Assembly: GCF_004791165.1 (NCBI RefSeq)
Contig: NZ_SRUZ01000006.1
Coordinates: 248,001-312,000, forward strand
Direction of reading: 5' to 3'
Source of the DNA: Mesorhizobium sp. M8A.F.Ca.ET.218.01.1.1
GTDB taxonomy: Bacteria > Pseudomonadota > Alphaproteobacteria > Rhizobiales > Rhizobiaceae
Length of the DNA: 64,000 nt
The notes under the pieces were generated by a model. That model was given only the letters and a program-made list of their open reading frames with translations, was not told the DNA's origin and searched no databases. Position 1 is the stretch's first letter. Every line of letters starts with the position of its first letter. The position numbers were made by a program, and so were the translations under genes. This document shows, piece by piece, positions 33,892 to 43,350 of the stretch.

Positions 33892-34707
33892 ATGAGCCAC
33901 CTGGACGAGCTGTTTTCGATTGCCGGCAAGACCGCGCTGGTAACGGGAGCGGCGACCGGCATCGGCCGCATGGCGGCAACCGCGCTGGTCAAGGCCGGCG
34001 CCAGCGTGATGATCGCCTCGCGCAAGGGCGAGGACTGCATCAAGGTCGCCGGCGAACTGAACGGACTTGGCGCCCCGGGCCGGGCGGAAGGCTTTGCCGG
34101 CGACGTTTCCAGCGAGGCTGGCATTGCCGCCCTGGTCGGCGAGGTCAAGGCGCGGGCCGAAAGACTGCATATCCTGATCAACAATGCCGGCGTGTCCTGG
34201 GGCGCGCCGCTGGAGAACTTCCCTTATTCGGCATGGGCCAAGGTGTTTGGCGTCAATGTTACCGCCGTCTTCCATCTGACCCGCGAATTGCTGCCGCTGC
34301 TCGATGCTGCTGCCAGCGACGCCGATCCGGCCCGGGTGATCAATCTGGGCTCGGTGATGGGCACGCAGCCGCTGGCCGACGACGCCTATTCCTACACCGC
34401 CTCCAAGGCCGCGGTTCACCATTTGACGCGCACGCTGGCGCTCGAATTCGCCGGCCGCCGCATCACCGTCAACGCCTTCGCACCAGGCCCCTTCCAGAGC
34501 CGCATGACGGCCTTCGCCACCGGCACGGACGAACAGGCCAGGCATGTCGGCAGCCATGTCCCGATCGGCCGCATCGGCACACCGGATGACATTGCCGGCG
34601 CAACGCTCTATTTGTGCAGTCGTGCAGGCAGCTATGTCACTGGCGCCATTCTGCCGATCGACGGCGGGCAGTCGGTGCAGCATGGGTTGACCTTGTTCAA
34701 GGAATGA
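33892..34707 (+). CDS. SDR family oxidoreductase
   Basis: A 271-residue classical SDR. The cofactor motif is TGAATGIG near residues 19-26, NNAG near 97-100, the catalytic Ser in NLGSVMG and Tyr/Lys in YSYTASK. The length and C-terminus (TGAILPIDGGQSV) fit 3-ketoacyl/3-hydroxyacyl-CoA reductase-type enzymes. The frame is open upstream but the ATG at 33892 has GGAG ahead of it and begins MSHLDELFSIAGKTALVTG. It is the first gene of the plus-strand operon with MaoC and the kinase, divergent from the acyl-CoA dehydrogenase, and probably oxidises a hydroxyacyl-CoA. Confidence 0.9.
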   Translation: MSHLDELFSIAGKTALVTGAATGIGRMAATALVKAGASVMIASRKGEDCIKVAGELNGLGAPGRAEGFAGDVSSEAGIAALVGEVKARAERLHILINNAGVSWGAPLENFPYSAWAKVFGVNVTAVFHLTRELLPLLDAAASDADPARVINLGSVMGTQPLADDAYSYTASKAAVHHLTRTLALEFAGRRITVNAFAPGPFQSRMTAFATGTDEQARHVGSHVPIGRIGTPDDIAGATLYLCSRAGSYVTGAILPIDGGQSVQHGLTLFKE

Positions 34708-34746
34708 CATTTTCCGGCCGCAGAAGCCGGAGGTGAACTGGAGGAC

Positions 34747-35232
34747 ATGAGCGTGGAACCGATCAGTCTCGATGTGCTTCTGGCCAGTGTCGGCAAGGAG
34801 GTCGGCGTTTCGCCCTGGCGGGTGGTCACGCAGCGCATGATCGACCAGTTCGCCGACGCCACCGACGACCATCAGTTCATCCACTGCGATCCGGAACGGG
34901 CCAAGCGCGAAACGCCGTTCGGCGGCACCATCGCGCATGGCTTCCTGTCGCTGTCGCTGCTGTCGGCCATGACCTTCGAGACCATGCCGCCGCTGGAAAA
35001 CGGCAAGATGGGCGTCAACCATGGCTTCGATTCGCTACGCTTCCTGGCGCCGGTGAAGACCGGCGCGCGCATCCGCACCCGTTTCGTGCTGGCCGACGTC
35101 AAGGTCAGGCCGTCGGGCTGGGTGCAGACGGCGCACGACGTGACCATCGAGATCGAAGGTTCGAAGAAACCGGCGCTGACCGCCCGCTGGCTGACGCTGA
35201 CCTTGATTGAACGCCAGCCCGAGACGGCATGA
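34747..35232 (+). CDS. MaoC family dehydratase (enoyl-CoA hydratase type)
   Basis: A 161-residue single hot-dog domain protein. The hydratase-2 signature is clear: DDHQFIHCDPERAK near residues 40-53, with the catalytic Asp/His, followed by PFGGTIAHGFLSLSLLS. It reversibly hydrates enoyl-CoA to 3-hydroxyacyl-CoA. It lies 39 bp after the SDR and overlaps the kinase gene by four bases (ATGA at 35229-35232). This makes it the hydration step of the acyl-CoA degradation route built from the genes at 31433-36263. Confidence 0.92.
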   Translation: MSVEPISLDVLLASVGKEVGVSPWRVVTQRMIDQFADATDDHQFIHCDPERAKRETPFGGTIAHGFLSLSLLSAMTFETMPPLENGKMGVNHGFDSLRFLAPVKTGARIRTRFVLADVKVRPSGWVQTAHDVTIEIEGSKKPALTARWLTLTLIERQPETA

Positions 35233-36263
35233 ACGAACCGAACGCGCTCGACCAGGCGGCCCTCGCGCCTTACCTCGAGGCGCACATCCCGGGCTTTTCC
35301 GGGCTCGCGGCAATCGAAAAATTCAAATCCGGCCAGTCCAACCCGACCTATCTCCTGACGGCTGAAAGCGGCCGTTACGTGCTGCGCGCCAAGCCGCCAG
35401 GCCAACTCTTGAAATCGGCGCACCAGGTCGACCGCGAATTCCGGGTGATGAAGGCGCTTTCGGACACCGCCGTGCCGGTGCCCGAAATGCTGCATCTGTC
35501 GGCCGAGGACTCGCCGATCGGCCGCATGTTCTACGTCATGGATTTCCTCGACGGCCGCATCTTCTGGGATCCGGCGCTGCCCGAGGCCCGCGGCAACGAT
35601 GAGCGCGCCGCGATCTACGATGCCATGAACGCCACGCTTGCCGCCCTGCACGACGTCAACGCCGAGGCCGTGGGCCTCGGCGATTTCGGCCGTCCCGGCA
35701 ATTACTTCGAGCGCCAACTGGCACGCTGGACCAGCCAGTACCGCGCCTCGGAAACCAACGCGATCGGCGACATGGACCGGCTGATCGAATGGCTGGAAAC
35801 CCATATGCCAGCCGATGATGCCAGGGCTGCGCTGGTGCATGGCGATTACCGGCTGGACAATCTGATCTTCGCGCCGGACCAGCCTAAGGTGCTGGCGGTG
35901 CTCGACTGGGAACTGTCGACGTCAGGCCACCCATTCGCCGACATCGCCTATCAATGCATGCAATGGCGCCTGCCGCATGCCTCGGGTTTTCGCGGCCTGG
36001 GCGGCATCGATCGCTCGGCACTCGGCCTGCCCTCCGAGAAGGACTATGTCGCCGCCTATTGCCGGCGGCGTGGGCTGACCGGCATCGGCAACTGGACGTT
36101 CTTCCTCGCCTTCTCTTTCTTCCGGCTGGCGGCAATCTGCCAGGGTGTCTACAAGCGCGCGCTCGACGGCAATGCTTCCAATCCGGAGAAGGCCAGAACC
36201 TACGGCGAGGCGGTGAAATTGCTCTCGCATCTCGCCGCCAAACTGATCCACAAGCAGGCGTAA
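35229..36263 (+). CDS. Phosphotransferase family protein (APH fold, ACAD10/11-kinase type)
   Basis: A 344-residue aminoglycoside-phosphotransferase-fold kinase. The nucleotide loop is KSGQSNPTYLL near residues 36-46. The catalytic loop VHGDYRLDNLIF near 203-214 and the metal-binding LAVLDWELSTSGHPFADIAY near 222-241 match the kinase domain fused to ACAD10 and ACAD11 in animals. In that family and in the levulinate enzyme LvaA, the kinase phosphorylates the hydroxyl of a hydroxyacyl-CoA. The MaoC, SDR and acyl-CoA dehydrogenase neighbours make a similar role likely here, and antibiotic resistance unlikely. Confidence 0.88.
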   Translation: MNEPNALDQAALAPYLEAHIPGFSGLAAIEKFKSGQSNPTYLLTAESGRYVLRAKPPGQLLKSAHQVDREFRVMKALSDTAVPVPEMLHLSAEDSPIGRMFYVMDFLDGRIFWDPALPEARGNDERAAIYDAMNATLAALHDVNAEAVGLGDFGRPGNYFERQLARWTSQYRASETNAIGDMDRLIEWLETHMPADDARAALVHGDYRLDNLIFAPDQPKVLAVLDWELSTSGHPFADIAYQCMQWRLPHASGFRGLGGIDRSALGLPSEKDYVAAYCRRRGLTGIGNWTFFLAFSFFRLAAICQGVYKRALDGNASNPEKARTYGEAVKLLSHLAAKLIHKQA

Positions 36264-36275
36264 GAGGGAGACGGG

Positions 36276-36341
36276 ATGGGCCGCTTCGAAGGAGGAACGG
36301 TGCTGATCACGGGTGCCGCCGACCCGGCCACTCCCTCATGA
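36276..36341 (+). pseudogene. Truncated SDR N-terminus (21-codon stub)
   Basis: Just after the kinase gene a short frame with a strong ribosome site (GAGGGAG) reads MGRFEGGTVLITGAADPATP and stops. The first 15 residues are the standard opening of an SDR (beta strand 1 plus the start of the TGxxxGxG motif). The sequence then leaves the family and terminates. It looks like the surviving 5' end of a deleted SDR gene that once followed the kinase in the operon. Confidence 0.7.
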
Positions 36342-36379
36342 CCGGCATGACGCCTGCCGCTTGGGAACCCGTGGCGCCC

Positions 36380-36407
36380 TTGTTCGTTTCCGTACAGCGT
36401 ATATAAT
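36380..36407 (+). promoter_or_regulatory. Putative promoter of TetR gene with operator half-site
   Basis: A -35-like TTGTTC (36380-36385) and a perfect -10 TATAAT (36402-36407) are 16 bp apart, 34 bp before the start codon at 36442. The spacer holds CGTAC (36391-36395), the half-site of the palindromes found in front of the downstream small secreted protein gene. This fits autoregulation by the TetR protein. Confidence 0.55.
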
Positions 36408-36441
36408 TTAGCCAGGCACCAACCAGACAAGGGCAACAGAC

Positions 36442-37086
36442 TTGCCGCTGAGCGTCCAGAAGCGCCGCGAGAAACAAAAGGCCGAACTGCGCTCGGAGCT
36501 TGTCGAGGCGGCACACAAGCTCGTCCAGGAAGAAGGCTATGAAGGCTTGACCATCCGCAAGCTGGCCAAGCGGGTCGGCTATGCGCCGATGTCTGTCTAT
36601 TCCTACTTCGCCGACAAGCAGGACATCCTCTTCGCGCTGGCCGAGGACGCGTTCGAAACGCTCGCCCGGCGCATCGAGGAGCACCCGTCCGACGATCCGA
36701 TCGAGGCCTTGCAGGCGGTGATGACCGAATACGCTGCCTTCGGGCTCGGCAATCCCAATGAGTACCGCACCGTCTTCATGACCGAAAAGACCAAGCTGCC
36801 GGAAGGCAGGAGCTACGAGGACATGGAGGAAGGCAATCCGGCGATGAAGGTGCTGATCAGCAGGGTCGAGGCCTGTGTCGCCGCCGGCAAATTGCACGGC
36901 GATCCGCGCGCCATTGCCACCATGCTGTGGGCGGTCGGCCATGGCACGATCTCGCTGTTGATCACTTTCCCCTTCTATCCCTTCGGCGACGCGCAGGCTT
37001 TCGTGAAGCGGATGTGCGACTTCACCCTTGCCACGCTCAGCACGCAAGACGTGCCGCCGTTGACCGAAAAACCGGTCAACTGCTGA
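36442..37086 (+). CDS. TetR/AcrR family transcriptional regulator
   Basis: A 214-residue TetR regulator with a likely TTG start (36442) preceded by AAGGGC. The N-terminal helix-turn-helix is LTIRKLAKRVGYAPMSVYSYF. The C-terminal part (AFGLGNPNEYRTVFMTEKTK onward) matches the WHG/TetR_C_25-like ligand domain often found beside fatty-acid genes. It lies between the acyl-CoA operon and a small secreted protein gene that has three CGTAC-type palindromes in its promoter. Binding to those sites, and perhaps to the acyl-CoA promoters, is my inference. Confidence 0.87.
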   Translation: MPLSVQKRREKQKAELRSELVEAAHKLVQEEGYEGLTIRKLAKRVGYAPMSVYSYFADKQDILFALAEDAFETLARRIEEHPSDDPIEALQAVMTEYAAFGLGNPNEYRTVFMTEKTKLPEGRSYEDMEEGNPAMKVLISRVEACVAAGKLHGDPRAIATMLWAVGHGTISLLITFPFYPFGDAQAFVKRMCDFTLATLSTQDVPPLTEKPVNC

Positions 37087-37170
37087 GCGCCCGCCCTTTC
37101 GGTTTCGCAGATTTCCGCGCCGACCTGGCACCCAAATCGGGATCGAATTTCTTGGTTAACAAAAAACTAC

Positions 37171-37241
37171 CGTACGTGTACGATTCTCCCTTGAACTTCG
37201 CGATCGACGGACGTATTTGTACGAAGTAACGTACATGTACG
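37171..37241. promoter_or_regulatory. Three palindromic operator-like sites CGTAY-NN-GTACG
   Basis: Three copies of a 12-bp dyad with 5-bp arms are present: CGTACGTGTACG (37171-37182), CGTATTTGTACG (37212-37223) and the perfect palindrome CGTACATGTACG (37230-37241). The last two are 18 bp apart. A weak promoter TTGAAC (37191-37196), 17 bp, TATTTG (37214-37219) is overlapped by the second site, so a bound repressor would block transcription of the secreted protein gene at 37276. The adjacent TetR protein is the obvious candidate binder. Confidence 0.7.
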
Positions 37242-37275
37242 GAACAAATTCGCCCGTCGAACACGGAGACTGACC

Positions 37276-37524
37276 ATGAAAAAGACACTCCTCACCCTCG
37301 CCGCCGTGCTGGCACTTTCGGGTTCGGCTTTCGCCGCCGGCACCAGCCAGCCGGTCAAGCACCCGACTGCGGCGACCTGCGTCGACACCAAGACCAATGT
37401 GAAGCTCGATTGCGCTTCGACCGGTTCGGTCGACAAGAAAGCTTCCACGGAAGCCACGACAAGCGGCAAGGGCCCGCGGCTCGGGATCACGGTGAACCCG
37501 TGGATCATGCCGAGCGCCTACTGA
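37276..37524 (+). CDS. Small secreted protein of unknown function
   Basis: An 82-residue protein with a clear Sec signal peptide (MKKTLLTLAAVLALSGSAFA, cleavage before AGTS). The mature 62 residues are Thr/Lys-rich with two Cys (in TCVDT and DCAST) that could form a disulfide, and end with GPRLGITVNPWIMPSAY. I do not recognise the family. The ribosome site is GGAG eight bases before the ATG. Its promoter region holds three strong palindromic sites and it follows a TetR gene, so it looks tightly regulated. Confidence 0.78.
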   Translation: MKKTLLTLAAVLALSGSAFAAGTSQPVKHPTAATCVDTKTNVKLDCASTGSVDKKASTEATTSGKGPRLGITVNPWIMPSAY

Positions 37525-37586
37525 GATTTCGGCCTACCAAGATTTCGGAAGTCGGTTCTGGCCGGCTCAGCCGGCCAGACGGTGAT

Positions 37587-38636
37587 TCAGGCGATCGAGA
37601 CCGGCAGCTTGGTCGCTGAACTTTCGAAGGCCGCATCGATCAGCTTCTGCATCTCGGCGGCGCGCCGGAAAGACGGATCACCGTTCCGTCCCGTGTCCAG
37701 CGCATCGGCGAAGCGCTGGGCATTGTGCTTGACGTCAGGCGGCGTCAACGTCCGCCAACGGTGCAGATCGACGTCATCACCCAGGCAAGCGGACAGCCGC
37801 GAAACCTTGCCGTCGGTCTCGACCTTGATCGCGCCCTTGGTGCCGTGCAGGGCCAGCGACAAATCATTGCCATGGCCTGTCGTGTAGCGGCTGGCCATGA
37901 TCGTGGCCAGCGCGCCTGAGCTGAGCCGCGCCGTTATCGCCAAGCTGTCATTGACGTCGAGCACATAGTCGCCGACGCGGTCGCCCTCGACCTTCGGAAA
38001 CGTCACCAGATCGGCATGCAGGGAGACGATATCCTCGGCCGCCCCATAGGTCGCGAAGTCGAGGATATGGATGCCGACATCGCCCAGCACGCCTGTCGAA
38101 CCGTGCCGGCTCGACAGGCGCCACAGCCATTTGTCGTCGACCCGCCAGTCGCCCCAGAACTTGCTGACCAGCCAGCTTTGCCTGTAGCTGGCCTCGACGT
38201 GGCGCAGCTCGCCGATCTCACCGGCCCGCACCATGCGCCGCGCCTCCTGGATCACCGGCGTGTTGCGATAGGTCAGGTTGACCATGTTGACGAGCCCGGC
38301 CGCCTCGGCGGCTTCGCTCATCGCAAGCGCATCGGCATGGTTCGGCGCCAGCGGCTTCTCGCAGAAGACATGTTTCCCGGCGGCCAGCAGGGCCAGTGTC
38401 GTCGCCTTGTGGACCTGGTCCGGCGTCGCGTTGATGGCGGCATCGAACTCGCCCCAGGCGATCGCCGCTTCGAGGCTCTCGAAGAAGGTGCCTATTTTGT
38501 TGGCGGCGGCGAACGCCGCAGCGCGGCCCGGCAGACGATCGACGCAAGCGACGATGGTGCAGCCAGGAACCTGACCGAACTCCTCGATATGGTGTGCCGC
38601 GATCCAGCCGGTGCCGAGCAAAAGCAGGCGGTGCAT
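37587..38636 (-). CDS. Gfo/Idh/MocA family oxidoreductase (ThuB-like)
   Basis: A 349-residue NAD(P)-dependent sugar dehydrogenase. The N-terminal Rossmann motif is LLGTGWIAAHH (residues 5-15), the CEKPLAPN segment with the conserved Lys is near 92-99, and the substrate-side His lies in DVGIHILDF near 190. Such enzymes oxidise a ring hydroxyl of sugars or inositols. The ATG overlaps the stop of the ThuA-like gene by one base (TGATG). In Sinorhizobium the ThuA-ThuB pair converts trehalose-type disaccharides to 3-keto forms. No sugar transporter is nearby, so the substrate here is open. Confidence 0.87.
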   Translation of the reverse strand: MHRLLLLGTGWIAAHHIEEFGQVPGCTIVACVDRLPGRAAAFAAANKIGTFFESLEAAIAWGEFDAAINATPDQVHKATTLALLAAGKHVFCEKPLAPNHADALAMSEAAEAAGLVNMVNLTYRNTPVIQEARRMVRAGEIGELRHVEASYRQSWLVSKFWGDWRVDDKWLWRLSSRHGSTGVLGDVGIHILDFATYGAAEDIVSLHADLVTFPKVEGDRVGDYVLDVNDSLAITARLSSGALATIMASRYTTGHGNDLSLALHGTKGAIKVETDGKVSRLSACLGDDVDLHRWRTLTPPDVKHNAQRFADALDTGRNGDPSFRRAAEMQKLIDAAFESSATKLPVSIA

Positions 38637-39421
38637 CAGCTCAACCCCTTGTCACCGTCGGCATGCAGGCGCAGGCCTTTTTGGACGATCTTCTCCTTGG
38701 CCTTGTCCGTCGGCACATTCGGCGCGTTGGTGATGCCGGCCCAAGCCGGGGCCGAATTGTGTGCCCAATGCACGGCGTTGCGCAGCACCTGCTGAACGCC
38801 TTCATTGTGATAGATCGGATAGGTCTCGTGGCCCGGCGAGAAGTAGAAGATCTTTCCGGCGCCGCGCTGATAGGTCAGGCCGGAGCGAAACACCTCGCCG
38901 CCCTCGTACCAGGAGATGAACACCGTCTCCAGCGGCTCGGGCACCGCGAACGGCTCGCCATACATTTCCGTCTCGCCGATCTCCAGGCACTCGCCGATGC
39001 CTTGCGCGATCGGATGGCCGCGATTGATCGCCCAGACCCGCTCGCGCTCGCCCGCCTCTCGCCATTTCAGCGAACAGGGCGTGCCCATCAGCCGCTTGAA
39101 GATCTTCGAGTAGTGGCCGGAATGAAGCACGATCAGCCCCATCCCTTCCCAGACCCGCTTCTGCACGCGTTCGACGATCTCGTCCTTGACCTCGCCATGG
39201 GCGGCATGGCCCCACCATATCAGCACGTCGGTGGCAGCCAGGCGCGGCTCGCTCAGGCCATGTTCGGGTTCCTGCAAGGTGGCGGTGGTCGCCTCGATGC
39301 GCTTGTCCTGGTTCAGCGCCGCGGCGATCGTGCCGTGCATGCCCAGCGGATAGAGGTCGCGCACGGCGGCATTGGTCTGTTCATGGACATTCTCGCCCCA
39401 GACAACAGCTTTTATCGGCAT
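38636..39421 (-). CDS. thuA: ThuA domain protein (trehalose-utilisation type)
   Basis: A 261-residue protein of the ThuA family, a glutamine-amidotransferase-like fold. It opens with AVVWGENVHEQTNAAV and contains DVLIWWGHAAHGEV near residue 65 and GLIVLHSGHYSKIFKRLMG near 95, closely resembling rhizobial ThuA in sequence and length. ThuA acts with the Gfo/Idh/MocA enzyme ThuB, encoded immediately downstream, in oxidation of trehalose or a related disaccharide. A LacI-type operator sits in its leader (39432-39443). The symbol is given by resemblance; the thuEFGK transporter genes are not in the window. Confidence 0.85.
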   Translation of the reverse strand: MPIKAVVWGENVHEQTNAAVRDLYPLGMHGTIAAALNQDKRIEATTATLQEPEHGLSEPRLAATDVLIWWGHAAHGEVKDEIVERVQKRVWEGMGLIVLHSGHYSKIFKRLMGTPCSLKWREAGERERVWAINRGHPIAQGIGECLEIGETEMYGEPFAVPEPLETVFISWYEGGEVFRSGLTYQRGAGKIFYFSPGHETYPIYHNEGVQQVLRNAVHWAHNSAPAWAGITNAPNVPTDKAKEKIVQKGLRLHADGDKGLS

Positions 39422-39431
39422 TTTTCCTCTC

Positions 39432-39443
39432 CAAAGCGCTTTG
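39432..39443. promoter_or_regulatory. LacI-family-type operator CAAAGCGCTTTG
   Basis: A perfect 12-bp palindrome with the central CG and AAAGCGCTTT core typical of LacI/GalR-family operators. On the minus strand it ends 10 bases before the thuA start codon and abuts the ribosome site GGAGAGGAAAA. A repressor bound here would block the thuA-thuB-like operon. No LacI-family gene is in the window, so the regulator is encoded elsewhere. Confidence 0.7.
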
Positions 39444-39498
39444 AATATCGCATCTTCGGAGGTGTTGGGAAGATGCCTTCAACCGGAATCTGCTAAAA

Positions 39499-40356
<858 letters not shown>

Positions 40357-40364
<8 letters not shown>

Positions 40365-43350
40365 TGAGGCGCCCTCCCGTCTCGTCAAAGAACACCATCC
40401 CGGTAACCTCCACTTCGATCACCCCGTTCGGCATCGGCACGTAGAGCGTATCGCCCATCCGGTCACGTCCGCCGGCGACCAGCGCCAGTGCGATGGAACG
40501 GCCGCAATTCTGCGACCAATAGCTCGAGGTGACGTGGCCGATCATCTTCATCGGAATCGCCTGCTTCGGGTCCTCGACGATCTGGGCACCCTCTTCCAGC
40601 ACCACCTTGGGGTCCTTGGTCTTGAGGCCGACCAGTTGCTTGCGGCCCTTGGCCACCAGATCCGGCCGCGCCATGCCCCTGATGCCGACGAAGTCGACCT
40701 TCTTCTTGCCGACCGCCCAGTCGAGACCGGCATCGTTTGGCGTGACCGTGCCGTCCGTGTCCTGGCCGACGATGATGTAGCCCTTCTCGGCGCGCAGCAC
40801 ATGCATCGCCTCAGTGCCGTAAGCGGTGGCGTCATGCTTCTGGCCCTCGGCCCACAACGCTTCCCAGACCGCCTGGCCATAGTCGGCCGGCACGTTGACC
40901 TCGAAACCGCGCTCGCCGGTGAACGACATGCGGAACAGCCGTGTCGGCACGCCGCAGATCTTGCCTTCGCGCACCGACATATGCGGCAGCGCCTCGTCAG
41001 ACATGTCGATGCCTTCGACCAAAGGCGCGATGATGTCGCGCGACTTCGGCCCTTGCACCGCAATCACCGCCCACTGTTCGGTGATCGAGGTCAGCCAGAC
41101 ATTGAGATGCGGGAACTCGGTCTGGAGGTAATCTTCCATGTGGTTCATGACACGCGGCGCGCCGCCGGTCGTCGTCGTCACATGGAAGCGGTCCGGCGCC
41201 AGCCGGCCGACGACACCGTCATCATAGATGAAGCCGTCCTCGCGCAGCATGATGCCATAGCGGCAGCGGCCTAGCTCCAGCTTCTCCCACGGGTTGGTGT
41301 AGAGCAGTTCCATGAACTTGGCCGCATCCGGGCCGACCACTTCGATCTTGCCGAGCGTCGATGCATCGAACAGCCCGGCCTGGTTGCGGACGGCGACGCA
41401 TTCGCGGTCGACCGCCGCATGCATGTCCTCGCCGGCTTTCGGGAAGTACCAGGCGCGCTTCCACTGGCCGACATCCTCGAACACCGCGCCTTGCGCCTCG
41501 GCCCAGGGATGGATCGCGGTCTTGCGGGTCGGGTCGAACAGCGGGCCGCGCGCATGGCTGACGATCGCGCCGAAGGTGACAGGTGTGTAGGGCGCGCGGA
41601 ACGTGGTCAGCCCAACCTCGGGGATTGGCTTGCCCAGCGTCTCGGCGGCGATCGCCAGGCCGTGCATGTTGGAAGTCTTGCCCTGGTCGGTCGCCATGCC
41701 GTTGGTGGTGAAGCGCTTGACGTGCTCGATCGAGCGCATGCCCTCATGCACCGCCTGGCGGATGTCCTTGGCGGTGACGTCGTTCTGGAAATCGACGAAG
41801 GCCTTGACCGTCGTGTCCGGCCCGGCGCCGGGTGCCGCACCCAGCATGCCGCGCGACCAGCTCTCCGAGGCATCCACCTTCGGCTTGGTGCCCTTGGCTG
41901 TCTTGGCGCCGGCATCCTTGGCCGCCTTGGCGCCAGCCGCATAGGCCTCGTCGACCGTTGCCGACAGCCCGTCGGTGCCGTTGCAGGCGCCGACCGAAAT
42001 GCAGTCCTGCGCGTAAGTGCCCGGCACGAAGCGCTTGGTCTCGTCATTGAAGGCGACCTTGCCGCGCGACTGCGAGAACAGATGCACAGACGGCGTCCAG
42101 CCCGCCGACATCAGGATCGCATCGACGGGAACAGTGCGTTCGCCGCCGCCATTCTTCGGCTGCACCGTCATCGACGACACGCGCAACTTGCCGCCGGCGC
42201 GGATCACCGCGCGACCGAAATTAATCTCGATGCCGAGCGCCCTCGCCTCGTCGATCACCGGGCCGGTCGGGTTGTCGCGCAAATCGACGATCGCCGCCAC
42301 GTTGACGCCGGCCTTCTTCAGGTCGATCGCGGCCGCATAGGCCGAATCATTGGCGGTGTAGACGCCGACATTCCGTCCTACCGCGACACCGTAGTGGTTT
42401 AGGAAGGTGCGCGCCGCGCCCGCCAGCATGATGCCGGGCCGGTCGTTGTTGGCAAACACCATGTGGCGCTCGATGGCGCCGGAGGCCAGCACCACGCGCT
42501 TGGCGCGGACCTGCCAGAGCCGCTCGCGCGGCAGGTCGTGGCCGGGGGCCTTCAAATGATCGCTGACGCGCTCGACCAGGCCGACGAAATTCTGCGCGTA
42601 ATAGCCGAACGCCGTCGTGCGCGGCAGCACGCGGACATTGTCCATCGCCCTCAGCCTGGCGATCGCCGCTTGCGCCCAGGCAAAGCCGTCCTGGCCGTCG
42701 ATCTTGGCGCCGCTCTCGAAGCGCAGGCTGCCGCCGAATTCGGCCTGTTCGTCGGCGAGGATGACGCGCGCGCCGGTCTCTGCCGCGGCAAGTGCCGCCG
42801 CGATACCGGCCGCACCGCCGCCCAGCACCAGCACGTCACAATGCGCGTAGCGCGAGGAATAATGGTCGGGATCGGGCTTGTCGGGCGAAACGCCAAGGCC
42901 GGCGGCTTCGCGGATCTTCGGCTCGTAAAGGCTCTTCCAGGCGGCCTTCGGCCACATGAAGGTCTTGTAGTAGAAGCCGGCCGAAAACAGCGGCGACGCC
43001 AGGTCGTTGACGGCGCTGACGTCGAAGGACAGCGACGGCCAGCGGTTTTGCGAATTGGCGGCGAGCCCGTCATAGAGCTCCTGCACCGTGGCGCGCACGT
43101 TCGGCGTCTTGCGCGCGTCATCACGCACGATCTGCACCAGCGCGTTGGGCTCTTCCGCGCCGGCCGACAGGATGCCGCGCGGGCGGTGATACTTGAACGA
43201 ACGGCCGACCAGATGCACGCCGTTGGCCAGCAACGCCGAGGCCAGCGTGTCGCCCTCGATGCCGGTGTAGGACTGGCCGTCGAAGCTGAAGCGGGCGGTC
43301 TTGGCCTGGCTGAGGCGCCCGGCGCCGGAAATGCGCAACGCGCCGCTCAT
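40357..43350 (-). CDS. soxA: Sarcosine oxidase subunit alpha
   Basis: A 997-residue alpha subunit, the normal length. The N-terminal domain (about 20-110; SFDGQSYTGIEGDTLASALL) resembles the ferredoxin-like Fer2_4 fold. A dinucleotide motif VLGGGAAGIAAALAAAETGA begins near residue 174 and binds NAD. The second half (about 600-997) is a GCV_T aminomethyl-transferase-like folate-binding region, including GERGFEVNVPADYG and GYIIVGQDTDGTVTPNDAG. The complex oxidises sarcosine to glycine, passing the methyl carbon to tetrahydrofolate and making H2O2. It overlaps soxD upstream by four bases and soxG downstream by eight. Confidence 0.95.

Noticed and set aside
35229..36263. Aminoglycoside resistance gene
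   Set aside because: The fold is APH, but the signature and the MaoC/SDR/acyl-CoA dehydrogenase neighbours match the ACAD10/11 kinase group.
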